Part shown: one piece after another, positions 8,155-17,064 of the stretch
Layout of the letters: each line of letters begins with the position of its first letter
Position numbering within the stretch: the first letter of the stretch is position 1
DNA from: Pyrinomonadaceae bacterium
Lineage (GTDB): Bacteria > Acidobacteriota > Blastocatellia > Pyrinomonadales > Pyrinomonadaceae
Length of the DNA: 64,000 nucleotides
Assembly (NCBI GenBank): GCA_019694355.1
Contig: JAIBCB010000002.1
Span: 372,001-436,000, forward strand
Reading direction: 5' to 3'
Translations under genes and position numbers: made by a program
The notes under the pieces: model-generated
Database searches by the model: none
What the model was told of the DNA's origin: nothing
Seen by the model: only the letters and a program-made list of their open reading frames with translations

Positions 8155-8640
8155 GTGAAGTTTACCGAGTCAAAAGAGAAAGGCCCACATGCCGCATTTG
8201 ATGCCCTGATAGGCGATTGGGCGGGCACGACAAGAACGTGGTTCGAACCGAACGTTGTTGCCGATGAATCACCGATGTCGGGCACGATCAGGCCTGTGCT
8301 CGATGGGCGGTTTCTCTTGCACGAATATAAGGGCTCGCTGGACGGAAAGTCGTTCGATGGCATTGCGATCTTTGGCTTTGACCTGTTGACCCAAAAGTTT
8401 CAGGCCGCCTGGGTGGACAGCTTTCATATGTCCACCGGAATATTGTTCTCCGAGGGTGAAGCGGGCGAACGATTTAACGTGCTTGGCAGTTACTTTGCCG
8501 GAGAAGGCAACCCGCGTTGGGGTTGGCGGACCGAGATCGAACAGACGGATAACGACAATATCGTGATCTCGGCATACAACATCTCGCCTGAGGGCGAAGA
8601 GGCGATCGCGACCGAAACGCGGTATTCGCGAAAAGTTTAA
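8155..8640 (+). CDS. DUF1579-type small lipocalin-like protein
   Basis: A 161-residue protein. It starts with GTG directly after the thx stop and ends in TAATG, overlapping nuoG. The pattern FDALIGDWAGTTRTWFEP followed by GRFLLHEYKGSLDGKSFDGIAIFGFD and QAAWVDSFH is typical of DUF1579 proteins, which fold as a small antiparallel barrel. No signal peptide. Function of the family is unknown to me. Zero-base spacing on both sides makes translational coupling with thx and nuoG very likely. Confidence 0.8.
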   Translation: MKFTESKEKGPHAAFDALIGDWAGTTRTWFEPNVVADESPMSGTIRPVLDGRFLLHEYKGSLDGKSFDGIAIFGFDLLTQKFQAAWVDSFHMSTGILFSEGEAGERFNVLGSYFAGEGNPRWGWRTEIEQTDNDNIVISAYNISPEGEEAIATETRYSRKV

Positions 8641-10901
8641 TGGCAGAACCGATAAAAATAACGATCAACGGGCAGGAAGTTGATACCGAGAAAGGCGCAC
8701 GCCTTATTGACGTATGCCGCGACAACGGTGTCGGCATCCCTTCTTTTTGCTACTACAAGGATCTCGCACTGCAGTCCTCGTGCCGAATGTGCCTGGTACG
8801 CATCGAGAAGATGCCGAAGCTGCAAACGTCCTGCACCATCACCTGCACGGACGGTATGGTCGTCACGACCGTCAGCGAAGAGGTTGAAAAGGCACAGCGT
8901 GCTATGGGCGAATTCCTTCTAGCGAATCATCCGCTTGATTGCCCGCAGTGTGACCGTGGCGGCGAGTGCGAGCTGCAGGAGATCATTTTCGATTGGGGCG
9001 ATCTCGAAGAACGCTTCTTTGAAAATAAGAACGTCGCACCCGAAAAGTTCCTCTCGCCCGTTATCGCGAACGATCCGCAACGCTGCATCCTCTGCAAACG
9101 CTGCACGCGCGTATGTGATGAATGGATGGGCGAAGACGCCATCGAGGCCGCGAACCGCGGCGTGAGCACCGTCATTGGCACATACGGCGGCTGGCTCAAT
9201 TGTTCGCAATGCGGAAACTGCGTCGAAGTTTGCCCGACGGGCACGCTGCTTGACGCCGTTTATCGCCACGAAACTCGTCCCTGGGAGCTTGAACAGATCA
9301 TCTCGACGGACGTTTACAGCTCTGACGGTATGCAGATCTCTATCGGAGCTCGCGGCGGCAAGGTCCATCGCGTTGTTGCTCGCGACCGATATGTAAATGG
9401 ACTGAACGGCGAGTTTTTGGACGTAAAGGCACGTTATGCACACGGGTTCATCAATCACGACGATCGCCTGAAAACGCCGCTGATCCGATATTCAAAAGGC
9501 GGCAAACTCATTCCCGCGACATGGGACGATGCCGTCAAATTTGCCGCTGAAAAGCTGGCCGAAGCAGGCTCGGACACCGCAGTCATCGCAAGCCCGAGGC
9601 TCACAAATGAATCGATCTTCGCACTAAAGGAATTTGCCTCTGCGGCGGCAAAGACCGATCGTGTTGCAGTAAGCGACCCTTTTGATCTCCGCCCGATCTT
9701 CGAGAATCTGAGCGTCGATCTTGCTACACACGCTGAGATCCGAAAGGCCGCAGCGATAGTGCTTCTTGGTGGTGAACCCGAAGAGGAACAGACCTTTACA
9801 GCGAAGCAGATCAGACAGGCCGTGCGAAATGATGGGGCGGCGTTCGTCTGTGTCAATGACACGCCGACAAATCTTTCGCGTCGTGCCACGCATTTCATTC
9901 ATTCTGCCTCAGGAACTGCGTCCGCATTTGCACTCGCTTTGCTCGACAATTCTTCGATCGACGCGGTCGCACAGAAGATGGCAGTCGATGCCGGGGAAGT
10001 TCGTCGTGCGATCGAGGCGATCTCATCCGCATCGGGCGATGTCGTTTTGGTGTTCGGTGAGGATATCGCGGTCGAAGCTCAGATCGCCCTCGCTTCCGGA
10101 GCCGCGAAACTCAGCGGTGACGGGCGACGCGTGCTTCTGCATCCGCTTGCGCTTTATAACAATTCCGTTGGCGCAAACGACATTCTTTCGCAGCGAAAGA
10201 CGGTTGCTGATGCGTTAAGTGGTGCAAAGGCTGCATTGGTGGCCGGCAGCCTGCAGGATCCAAAAGCTCTCGAAGGCGTCGGATTCATCGCAGTTCAGGA
10301 ACTTTTCCTCTCAGAAACGGCTGAGCTGGCGGACGTTGTTTTTCCGGCGGCAAGTTTTGCTGAAGTTGATGGCACGTTCACGAACAATGCGGGCAATGTG
10401 CAGCGCGTACGCAAAGCGATCGAGCCTGTCAATCAATCCCGTGCCGACTGGCTGGTCACCTCTCAGATCGCAGGCGAAATGGGAGTCAAAATACTTGCTG
10501 AAAAGGCATCGTCTGCGGTCTTCAGGCAGCTTGCGGCGTCCGTTGCTGTTTATGAGGGATTGACCTATCCGTTGATCCGCGATGAGCGGGAACCCGTTCA
10601 GGCAAAGTACTCGACCAACGCCAATGCCGTTCCCCTTGATGGCCTGCGAAAGGCGGTCGAGGCAATGCAGGCGGGCGAAAAGATCAACGAAACGCCACAC
10701 ATTGGGCATAAACTGCACAGGCTTACGACGATGACCTCGAAGACACCGCAGTTCCATCTGCTTGCGAACGGCAATCCGAAGCCGCCGAATCTTATGGTCG
10801 CGCCGCTTGTTCAGATCAATTTAGACGGCTCACCAAGAGAAGAAGGCATTGCAGAAGCTGCCGGCGTGAGCGTTAGCGATAGGAGCATTCCGAGAAAGTA
10901 A
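8640..10901 (+). CDS. nuoG: NADH-quinone oxidoreductase subunit G
   Basis: 75-kDa-type subunit carrying the chain of iron-sulfur clusters. The 753-residue protein has an N-terminal [2Fe-2S] ferredoxin domain (SFCYYKDLALQSSCRMCLVR), the His/Cys N5 site (NHPLDCPQCDRGGECELQ), two [4Fe-4S] motifs (CILCKRCTRVC and CSQCGNCVEVC), and a molybdopterin-oxidoreductase-like domain from about residue 225. The C-terminal domain has no obvious cofactor residues, as is usual. ATG overlaps the preceding TAA. The protein does not contain an extra NuoI-like ferredoxin, so it does not replace the missing nuoI. Confidence 0.95.
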   Translation: MAEPIKITINGQEVDTEKGARLIDVCRDNGVGIPSFCYYKDLALQSSCRMCLVRIEKMPKLQTSCTITCTDGMVVTTVSEEVEKAQRAMGEFLLANHPLDCPQCDRGGECELQEIIFDWGDLEERFFENKNVAPEKFLSPVIANDPQRCILCKRCTRVCDEWMGEDAIEAANRGVSTVIGTYGGWLNCSQCGNCVEVCPTGTLLDAVYRHETRPWELEQIISTDVYSSDGMQISIGARGGKVHRVVARDRYVNGLNGEFLDVKARYAHGFINHDDRLKTPLIRYSKGGKLIPATWDDAVKFAAEKLAEAGSDTAVIASPRLTNESIFALKEFASAAAKTDRVAVSDPFDLRPIFENLSVDLATHAEIRKAAAIVLLGGEPEEEQTFTAKQIRQAVRNDGAAFVCVNDTPTNLSRRATHFIHSASGTASAFALALLDNSSIDAVAQKMAVDAGEVRRAIEAISSASGDVVLVFGEDIAVEAQIALASGAAKLSGDGRRVLLHPLALYNNSVGANDILSQRKTVADALSGAKAALVAGSLQDPKALEGVGFIAVQELFLSETAELADVVFPAASFAEVDGTFTNNAGNVQRVRKAIEPVNQSRADWLVTSQIAGEMGVKILAEKASSAVFRQLAASVAVYEGLTYPLIRDEREPVQAKYSTNANAVPLDGLRKAVEAMQAGEKINETPHIGHKLHRLTTMTSKTPQFHLLANGNPKPPNLMVAPLVQINLDGSPREEGIAEAAGVSVSDRSIPRK

Positions 10902-10907
10902 GAGAAC

Positions 10908-12002
10908 ATGGAAGAGACTCTTAAACTGATATTTCCGTATGTCGTCATCTTGATCGGCGTGCTTTTGGCGTTTCAAGGTGTGCTGATGATCGTCGCATAT
11001 ACGGTTCTTGGCGAACGAAAGGTGCTCGGTTGGATCCAAGGCCGCGTTGGGCCGAATCGTGTCGGGCCTTGGGGTGTGCTTCAACCTTTTGCCGATCTTC
11101 TAAAGTTTATCTTTAAGGAAGACATCGTTCCGAACGAATCGTCGAAGCTGATCTATTATCTCGCACCAATGGTCGCTCTCACGTGTGCGTTGATGCCGAT
11201 CGTGGTTTATCCGTTCGGCCCAACGATCACGACCATCGATTGGAGCTTTTTGCCATACGGCATCGCCGAGGGCGTACACACTCTGCGGCTTGTTATCGCC
11301 CAGATCGATGTCGGCGTGTTGTTCGTGCTTTCGATAACCTCGGTCGGCGTTTACGGCATTATGCTCGCGGGTTGGTCATCAAACAGCAAGTACAGCTTGA
11401 TGGGCGGACTGCGTTCTTCTGCGCAGATGATCTCGTACGAACTCGCGATGGGAACATCTGTGATCGGCGTTGTTATGCTGGCCGGCTCGCTCGATCTTAC
11501 CCAGATCATTCAGGCACAGGTCACTTCGCCGTGGTATATGCGGATCTTTATCATCCCGCAGTTTATCGGGTTCGTGGTCTTTCTTATTTCTGCATTTGCG
11601 GAAACGAACCGCGTCCCGTTCGATCTGCCGGAGGCGGAGACCGAGCTCGTCGCAGGATTTCACACCGAGTATTCGGCCCTGAAGTTCGCGCTCTTTTTCA
11701 TGGCCGAGTACGTGAATATGTTCACGGTCTCAATGATGGCGACCGTGCTGTTCCTTGGCGGCTGGTATGTGCCGGGACTTAGCCACGTTTTTGACGTCGG
11801 CTCTGTTCCGTACGCACTTATCAGCATCGGCGCGTTCGTTGGAAAGGTTATCTTTTTCTTGTTCCTTTACATTTGGATCCGCGGAACGCTTCCGCGGTTC
11901 CGCTTCGATCAGCTGATGAATTTCGGATGGAAGTTCCTACTTCCGCTCGGCCTTTTGAATTTGATCGGGACGATCATTGTGGTCTTTTTCCTTAATCGTT
12001 AG
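10908..12002 (+). CDS. nuoH: NADH-quinone oxidoreductase subunit H
   Basis: Membrane subunit joining the peripheral arm to the proton pumps and forming the quinone-entry channel. The 364-residue, about eight-helix protein shows ERKVLGWIQGRVGPNRVGP near residue 38, KEDIVPNE, AETNRVPFDLPEAETELVAGFHTEYS, and the C-terminal RGTLPRFRFDQLMNFGWK, all diagnostic. Six bases after nuoG. nuoI normally follows immediately, but only 21 bases separate this stop from nuoJ. Confidence 0.97.
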   Translation: MEETLKLIFPYVVILIGVLLAFQGVLMIVAYTVLGERKVLGWIQGRVGPNRVGPWGVLQPFADLLKFIFKEDIVPNESSKLIYYLAPMVALTCALMPIVVYPFGPTITTIDWSFLPYGIAEGVHTLRLVIAQIDVGVLFVLSITSVGVYGIMLAGWSSNSKYSLMGGLRSSAQMISYELAMGTSVIGVVMLAGSLDLTQIIQAQVTSPWYMRIFIIPQFIGFVVFLISAFAETNRVPFDLPEAETELVAGFHTEYSALKFALFFMAEYVNMFTVSMMATVLFLGGWYVPGLSHVFDVGSVPYALISIGAFVGKVIFFLFLYIWIRGTLPRFRFDQLMNFGWKFLLPLGLLNLIGTIIVVFFLNR

Positions 12003-12023
12003 GAGAAGGCACGAAATAATATT

Positions 12024-12587
12024 ATGGTTTCGACCGCATTATTTTTCTTGTTCGCCGGATTCGCGATAATGTGCGCCATTTCGATGGTCTATCACAAGAA
12101 TCCGCTTTACAGCGCGATCTCGCTTGTCGGCGTGTTCATTTCGCTCGCCTGCATCTACCTGACGCTCGCCGCACCATTTATCGCGATCGTGCAGATCCTG
12201 GTTTACGCGGGAGCGATCATGGTGCTCGTTGTCTTTGTCATTATGCTTTTGAATCTTGACGATGAGCCCAATACCTCGCGGTTGAAGTATCTTTACGCAC
12301 TTGGCGGCGGGCTCGGCATCGTGCTGCTTGCACAGACGCTTTTTGTCGTCTATGCCGTTTCGCGTACGCCGAATCAGGCGATCGATCCGAATGCGACCGT
12401 CGGCAACACGCTCGACATCGGGCGTGCGATGTACACGGATTATCTTCTCCCGGTCGAGATCGTCGGGGTGATGCTGCTGATGGCCATCGTCGGCTCGGTC
12501 GTTCTTGCGCGACGTTTGTCGCAGCCGCAGCTTGAGCTTGTGATCGACAAGGAAGAAGAGCGCATCAGTGAGGAGATCAACTCCTAG
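12024..12587 (+). CDS. nuoJ: NADH-quinone oxidoreductase subunit J
   Basis: Membrane-arm subunit with five hydrophobic helices in 187 residues. VYHKNPLYSAISLVGVFI and QILVYAGAIMVLVVFVIMLL are family signatures; the latter contains the flexible pi-bulge helix thought to transmit coupling motion. The C-terminal charged tail ends EEERISEEINS. It directly follows nuoH in this operon because nuoI is absent. Confidence 0.95.
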   Translation: MVSTALFFLFAGFAIMCAISMVYHKNPLYSAISLVGVFISLACIYLTLAAPFIAIVQILVYAGAIMVLVVFVIMLLNLDDEPNTSRLKYLYALGGGLGIVLLAQTLFVVYAVSRTPNQAIDPNATVGNTLDIGRAMYTDYLLPVEIVGVMLLMAIVGSVVLARRLSQPQLELVIDKEEERISEEINS

Positions 12588-12600
12588 TAAAAGGGAAGTT

Positions 12601-12906
12601 ATGGAACCGAATCTTGCAACATATCTCGGCCTTTCGGGAATACTGTTTACGATCGGATGCGTCGGCGTTGTCTTTAAGCGGAACGCACTCGGAATGTTTA
12701 TGTGCATCGAGCTTATGCTCAATGCTGTAAATCTTACCTTCGTCGCATTTTCACGATATTACGCAGACGTTCACGGCCAGCTCTTTGTGTTTATGGTGAT
12801 GAGCGTAGCGGCGGCCGAAGCAGCCGTAGGCCTCGGCATCTTTATAGCATTTTTCCGCAACCGGCAGTCGATCGATGTCGATACCGCAAGCATTTTGAAG
12901 AATTGA
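12601..12906 (+). CDS. nuoK: NADH-quinone oxidoreductase subunit K
   Basis: A three-helix membrane subunit of 101 residues, the MrpC-like part of complex I. LSGILFTIGCVGVVFKRN, FMCIELMLNAVNLTFVAF (with the conserved membrane Glu) and AAAEAAVGLGIFIAFFR identify it. The frame opens at 12568, but ATG at 12601 is preferred: AGGGAAG stands just upstream and the family begins a few residues before helix 1. nuoL follows after three bases. Confidence 0.95.
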   Translation: MEPNLATYLGLSGILFTIGCVGVVFKRNALGMFMCIELMLNAVNLTFVAFSRYYADVHGQLFVFMVMSVAAAEAAVGLGIFIAFFRNRQSIDVDTASILKN

Positions 12907-12909
12907 TCG

Positions 12910-15102
12910 ATGATTGAAACTAACCTTCTAAGCTTGATCATTTTTGCCCCGCTTGTCGGTGCGGTCATCAATTGGCTTATAGGCGGCCGGCTGAAGAATG
13001 AGACGTTCTCAGGACTCGTGGGCTGCGGTACGATCGCGATCTCGACGATCGCAGCCTTCATGGTCGCTTTCGGGATCGGAACGGGACAGCCCGGAGCATT
13101 GGTCGCTGACAGGCCGATATTTGATCAGATCTGGACGTGGATACAGGTCGGCACCTTCCGGTCGGACTTTGGCCTAGCGATGGATCACCTTTCCGGGATC
13201 TATGCGTGCTTTATCACGTTCGTCGGCCTTTTGATCCACATTTTTGCGACCGGCTATATGCACGGGGACAAAGGATTCTACCGCTTTTTTGCGTATCTGA
13301 ACCTCTTTATGTTCTCGATGCTCACGCTGATCCTCGGCGACAACATCCTGCTGATGTTCGTCGGTTGGGAAGGCGTCGGCCTTTGCTCGTATCTCTTGAT
13401 CGGCTACTACATTAAGCTCGATGAAGCCCGTCGTGCCGCCAAGAAGGCATTCGTAATGAACCGTATCGGCGATTGGGGCGTGCTGATCGGTATATTCCTG
13501 CTTTTTACGCTTACCGGCTCGATCTCGTTCTTCGACAAGACGGTTGACGGCGTGCAGGTTCACAGTTCGCTTGCCGCGATCGCCCAAATGGCGCAGGAAC
13601 CTTTTGGTTGGGGGCCGATATTCGCGGGCGGAATTACGTCGGTCGCGGTTCTGCTGTTTATTGGTGCGACCGGCAAATCGGCCCAGATCCCGCTATTCAC
13701 GTGGCTGCCGGACGCGATGGCCGGTCCGACGCCGGTTTCCGCTCTCATTCACGCGGCAACGATGGTTACCGCAGGCGTTTATATGGTCGTTCGCTGCAAC
13801 GCGATCTTCCAGAATGCACCGACCGCGATGTTCATCGTTGCGATCATCGGATGCGCGACCGCTCTCTTTGCGGCGACGGTTGGCCTTGCACAGAATGACA
13901 TCAAAAAGGTGCTCGCATATTCGACGGTTTCACAGCTTGGATATATGTTCCTAGCGTGCGGCGTTGGCGCATTTATCGCGGCGATATTTCACGTAATGAC
14001 ACATGCCTTCTTCAAGGCGCTGCTTTTTCTCGGTTCCGGTTCTGTCATTGCGGGAATGCACCACGAGCAGGATATGCGGAAGATGGGCAATTTGCGTAAG
14101 TATATGCCCATTACTTACTTGACGATGGGCACCGCCTGGCTTGCGATCTGCGGCATTCCGATCTGGGCAGGTTTCTTTTCGAAAGACGAGATCCTCTTCA
14201 AGACATTCGCCGCATCGGGACCGCTCGGCAACTGGGCGTACGTGTTGTGGGCCGTCGGCCTTGCAACGGCCGTACTTACGGCCATTTATATGACGCGTTT
14301 GATGGTGATGACGTTCTTCGGTGAAGAGCGCTTCCATCACGAGATCGAAGGTGAGCACCACGCGGACGATCATGCACACGACGATTCTCATTCCGCGGCC
14401 GACCATGACGAGGATGATGCACACCACGCGCTTCCGGCGGATTTCAAACCGCACGAATCGCCGTGGTCGATGACGGTGCCGCTCATCGCTCTCGCTATAC
14501 TTTCAACGGTTGGAGGTCTCGTCGGAATTCCGTATGCGGTAAGTTCACTTTTTGGGGCCGGCGACGTGAACGTATTTCACCGAACGCTTGCGCCGGTAAT
14601 AGTTGAGGTCGGTAAACCCCATGCGATCGCGCCATCGGCGGAGCACGCTGCGGTTGATGCACACGCGACAGAATCTGCCGCTGCCCCAGCCCACGGTGAA
14701 GAGGCTCACGACCCGCACGAGATATCACTGGAACGCACTCTTGCCGTTGTCTCGGTCGTGCTTGCTCTTTTTGGTATCGCGGTCGGATGGCTGGTGTTCT
14801 CGAAAACGCCGCTCAAGGCGTTGCCGAAGATACTGCAGGACAAATGGCGTATCGATGAGCTTTACAACGGCTACGTCGTCGATCCGATCACGAAGCTTTC
14901 GCGCGAAGGCCTTTGGAAGACGTTCGATCTTGGCTTTATCGACGGCATTGTGAACGGCATCGGACATTTGATGGTGGAGGCAGGCAATGCTGTCCGTCGC
15001 CTGCAGGTCGGTTTTGTGCGTAGTTACGCGGCGATCATTCTCTTCGGGGCACTCGCCGTGATCGGATATTTTATTTATTACGGACTAAAGCTCGTCGGCT
15101 GA
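12910..15102 (+). CDS. nuoL: NADH-quinone oxidoreductase subunit L, with His-rich insertions
   Basis: Antiporter-like proton-pumping subunit. At 730 residues it is about 115 longer than the E. coli protein. The core shows MFVGWEGVGLCSYLLIGYY, TGKSAQIPLFTWLPDAMAGPTPVSALIHAATMVTAGVY and the lateral-helix region near the C-terminus. Extra length lies in two hydrophilic loops after residue 470: one around 475-510 that is very rich in His and Asp (HADDHAHDDSHSAADH), and one around 570-605 rich in Ala, His and Glu. These could bind metal ions or simply be flexible. Three bases after nuoK. Confidence 0.96.
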   Translation: MIETNLLSLIIFAPLVGAVINWLIGGRLKNETFSGLVGCGTIAISTIAAFMVAFGIGTGQPGALVADRPIFDQIWTWIQVGTFRSDFGLAMDHLSGIYACFITFVGLLIHIFATGYMHGDKGFYRFFAYLNLFMFSMLTLILGDNILLMFVGWEGVGLCSYLLIGYYIKLDEARRAAKKAFVMNRIGDWGVLIGIFLLFTLTGSISFFDKTVDGVQVHSSLAAIAQMAQEPFGWGPIFAGGITSVAVLLFIGATGKSAQIPLFTWLPDAMAGPTPVSALIHAATMVTAGVYMVVRCNAIFQNAPTAMFIVAIIGCATALFAATVGLAQNDIKKVLAYSTVSQLGYMFLACGVGAFIAAIFHVMTHAFFKALLFLGSGSVIAGMHHEQDMRKMGNLRKYMPITYLTMGTAWLAICGIPIWAGFFSKDEILFKTFAASGPLGNWAYVLWAVGLATAVLTAIYMTRLMVMTFFGEERFHHEIEGEHHADDHAHDDSHSAADHDEDDAHHALPADFKPHESPWSMTVPLIALAILSTVGGLVGIPYAVSSLFGAGDVNVFHRTLAPVIVEVGKPHAIAPSAEHAAVDAHATESAAAPAHGEEAHDPHEISLERTLAVVSVVLALFGIAVGWLVFSKTPLKALPKILQDKWRIDELYNGYVVDPITKLSREGLWKTFDLGFIDGIVNGIGHLMVEAGNAVRRLQVGFVRSYAAIILFGALAVIGYFIYYGLKLVG

Positions 15103-15115
15103 TCCCGAGGTTGAT

Positions 15116-15421
15116 ATGGAGCTTTCCGTTAATGAAGAGATCGTCGCCCGCGACGCGACAGAGGACGACATTGAACGCACGATCCGAGGGCTAAGGTCTC
15201 ACGGAGACGATTCGTTCGCGATCTTGACATTGTTTGAGAACAGCTTTATCCAGACCGTGTTTTCCGACGACGGCTTTGGACTTGAATACAAGAAAGACGA
15301 CGATCTTTTTGGCTGTTACGACGAATTGAACGATGACGTTGTCATAAAGGCTTTTGTCTATTATTTGAATCGCGACGAAAGGTTAAAGACGGAATATACG
15401 TGGGAGCCTGTCGAATACTAA
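15116..15421 (+). CDS. Hypothetical acidic protein between nuoL and nuoM
   Basis: A 101-residue acidic protein with no cysteine pair, no membrane segment and no signal peptide. The pattern SFAILTLFENSFIQTVF, GFGLEYKKDD, then VIKAFVYYLNRDERLKTEYTWEP resembles small alpha/beta proteins scattered in many bacteria, some of which sit beside toxins as putative immunity proteins; I cannot assign a family. GAGG lies six bases before ATG 15116. It is 13 bases after nuoL and 35 before nuoM, hence probably cotranscribed. Confidence 0.7.
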   Translation: MELSVNEEIVARDATEDDIERTIRGLRSHGDDSFAILTLFENSFIQTVFSDDGFGLEYKKDDDLFGCYDELNDDVVIKAFVYYLNRDERLKTEYTWEPVEY

Positions 15422-15456
15422 AGAAGAACTAGAACAGAGCTCATTGACGAATAGAA

Positions 15457-17064
15457 ATGGATCTTATTAAAGAAAATCTGCTCACGATCCTGATCCTGCT
15501 GCCGACGGTCGGTGCGATCGCTGCGATCGCATACAAAGCGGTTACGAAGGACGATTCATCGCAAAGATGGTTCGCGCTCATCATAACAACGCTTAATTTT
15601 CTGATCTCGCTGCTGATGTTCACACGCGGCGTGCCTGCGGTCGGCGGCTTCGAGTTCGAGCAGAATGTGCCGTGGATCCCCGCGATCCATACGAATTATC
15701 ACGTCGGCGTCGATGGCCTCAGCTTCTGGCTCGTATTACTTACGACCTTCATAATGCCGCTTTCCGTGCTGTGCGCATGGACGGCTGTCGAGAAGAAAAA
15801 AACAGCGTTCTTTGCGTTCCTTCTGCTGCTTGAATCTGCAATGCTCGGCGTTTTCGTAACGCTTGACCTGCTCGTTTTCTATCTTTTCTTCGAAGCGTCG
15901 CTCATCCCGATGTTCTTCCTGATCGGCGTTTGGGGCGGAAAGAACCGCATCTACGCGGCGGTGAAATTCTTTATCTTCACGGCCGTCGGCAGTTTGCTGA
16001 TGCTGGTCGCGATCATCTCGCTTTATTACATCTACGCAGGTGCGGTACAAGGTTCGGGGTCGTTCGACTTTGTCGAGATCCTGGCCGCAATGCAATCCGG
16101 CAAACTCGTTCTTGGTTCGCAAGCCGGAATGCTGCTCTTCTTTGCATTTGCACTTTCATTCGCGATCAAGGTGCCGATCTTTCCGGTGCACACGTGGCTG
16201 CCCGACGCTCACACCGAAGCGCCGACCGCAGGATCCGTTATTCTCGCTGCGATCCTTCTAAAGATGGGAACCTACGGGCTGATGCGGTTCAATTTCGCAT
16301 TCTTCCCAGATCAGGCACGGGAGACCGCTTGGATATTTATCACTTTAGCGGTGATAGGCATCATTTACGGCGCACTCGTCGCGATGGTCCAGCCCGACTG
16401 GAAGCGCTTGATCGCATATACGTCGGTCGCGCACATGGGATTCGTCGTGCTCGGCATGTTCTCCTTTACCGAACTCGGGATGCAAGGTGCTGTTTATCAG
16501 ATGCTGAATCACGGCGTTTCGACCGGTGCACTCTTCATCCTTGTCGGCTTTGCTTATGAGCGTCGTCACACGCGTGAGATCAGCGAATACGGCGGACTTG
16601 CGAACGTGATGCCGAATTACGCCGCGATCTTCATCATCACGACCATGTCGTCGATCGGCCTGCCGTTCCTGAACGGCTTTGTCGGGGAATTCCTGATCAT
16701 GGTCGGTATGTTCAAATCGAACATTCTGAACGTTACTGCGTCCACGAACTGGAACTATGTCGCGGCAATGGCCGCCGGAATCGGCGTGATCCTTGCTGCG
16801 GTCTATCTGTTGTGGCTCGTCCAGCGAGTTTTCTTCGGAAAGGTGACGAACCCCGAAAATAAAAAATTGACCGACCTGAACGCACGTGAAATCGGCTTGA
16901 TGATACCGCTTCTCATCGCGATGGTCGTGATGGGCGTTTATCCTCGGCCTTTCCTCGAAAGGACGGATCGAGCGATCAAGACGATCGAAGCTCGCGTTAT
17001 GAAGTCGGCCGGAGGAGCGGTCGAGAAGACAGAACTCGATACAAAGGCCCTCGAAAATAGATAA
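15457..17064 (+). CDS. nuoM: NADH-quinone oxidoreductase subunit M
   Basis: Second antiporter-like proton pump of complex I, 535 residues with about fourteen helices. Diagnostic segments include HVGVDGLSFWLVLLTTFIMP, FFEASLIPMFFLIGVWGGKNR, KVPIFPVHTWLPDAHTEAPTAGSV and TSVAHMGFVVLGMF. The conserved Glu of FFEAS and the Lys of KVPIFP (proton path) are present. Its TAA overlaps the nuoN ATG. Confidence 0.97.
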   Translation: MDLIKENLLTILILLPTVGAIAAIAYKAVTKDDSSQRWFALIITTLNFLISLLMFTRGVPAVGGFEFEQNVPWIPAIHTNYHVGVDGLSFWLVLLTTFIMPLSVLCAWTAVEKKKTAFFAFLLLLESAMLGVFVTLDLLVFYLFFEASLIPMFFLIGVWGGKNRIYAAVKFFIFTAVGSLLMLVAIISLYYIYAGAVQGSGSFDFVEILAAMQSGKLVLGSQAGMLLFFAFALSFAIKVPIFPVHTWLPDAHTEAPTAGSVILAAILLKMGTYGLMRFNFAFFPDQARETAWIFITLAVIGIIYGALVAMVQPDWKRLIAYTSVAHMGFVVLGMFSFTELGMQGAVYQMLNHGVSTGALFILVGFAYERRHTREISEYGGLANVMPNYAAIFIITTMSSIGLPFLNGFVGEFLIMVGMFKSNILNVTASTNWNYVAAMAAGIGVILAAVYLLWLVQRVFFGKVTNPENKKLTDLNAREIGLMIPLLIAMVVMGVYPRPFLERTDRAIKTIEARVMKSAGGAVEKTELDTKALENR

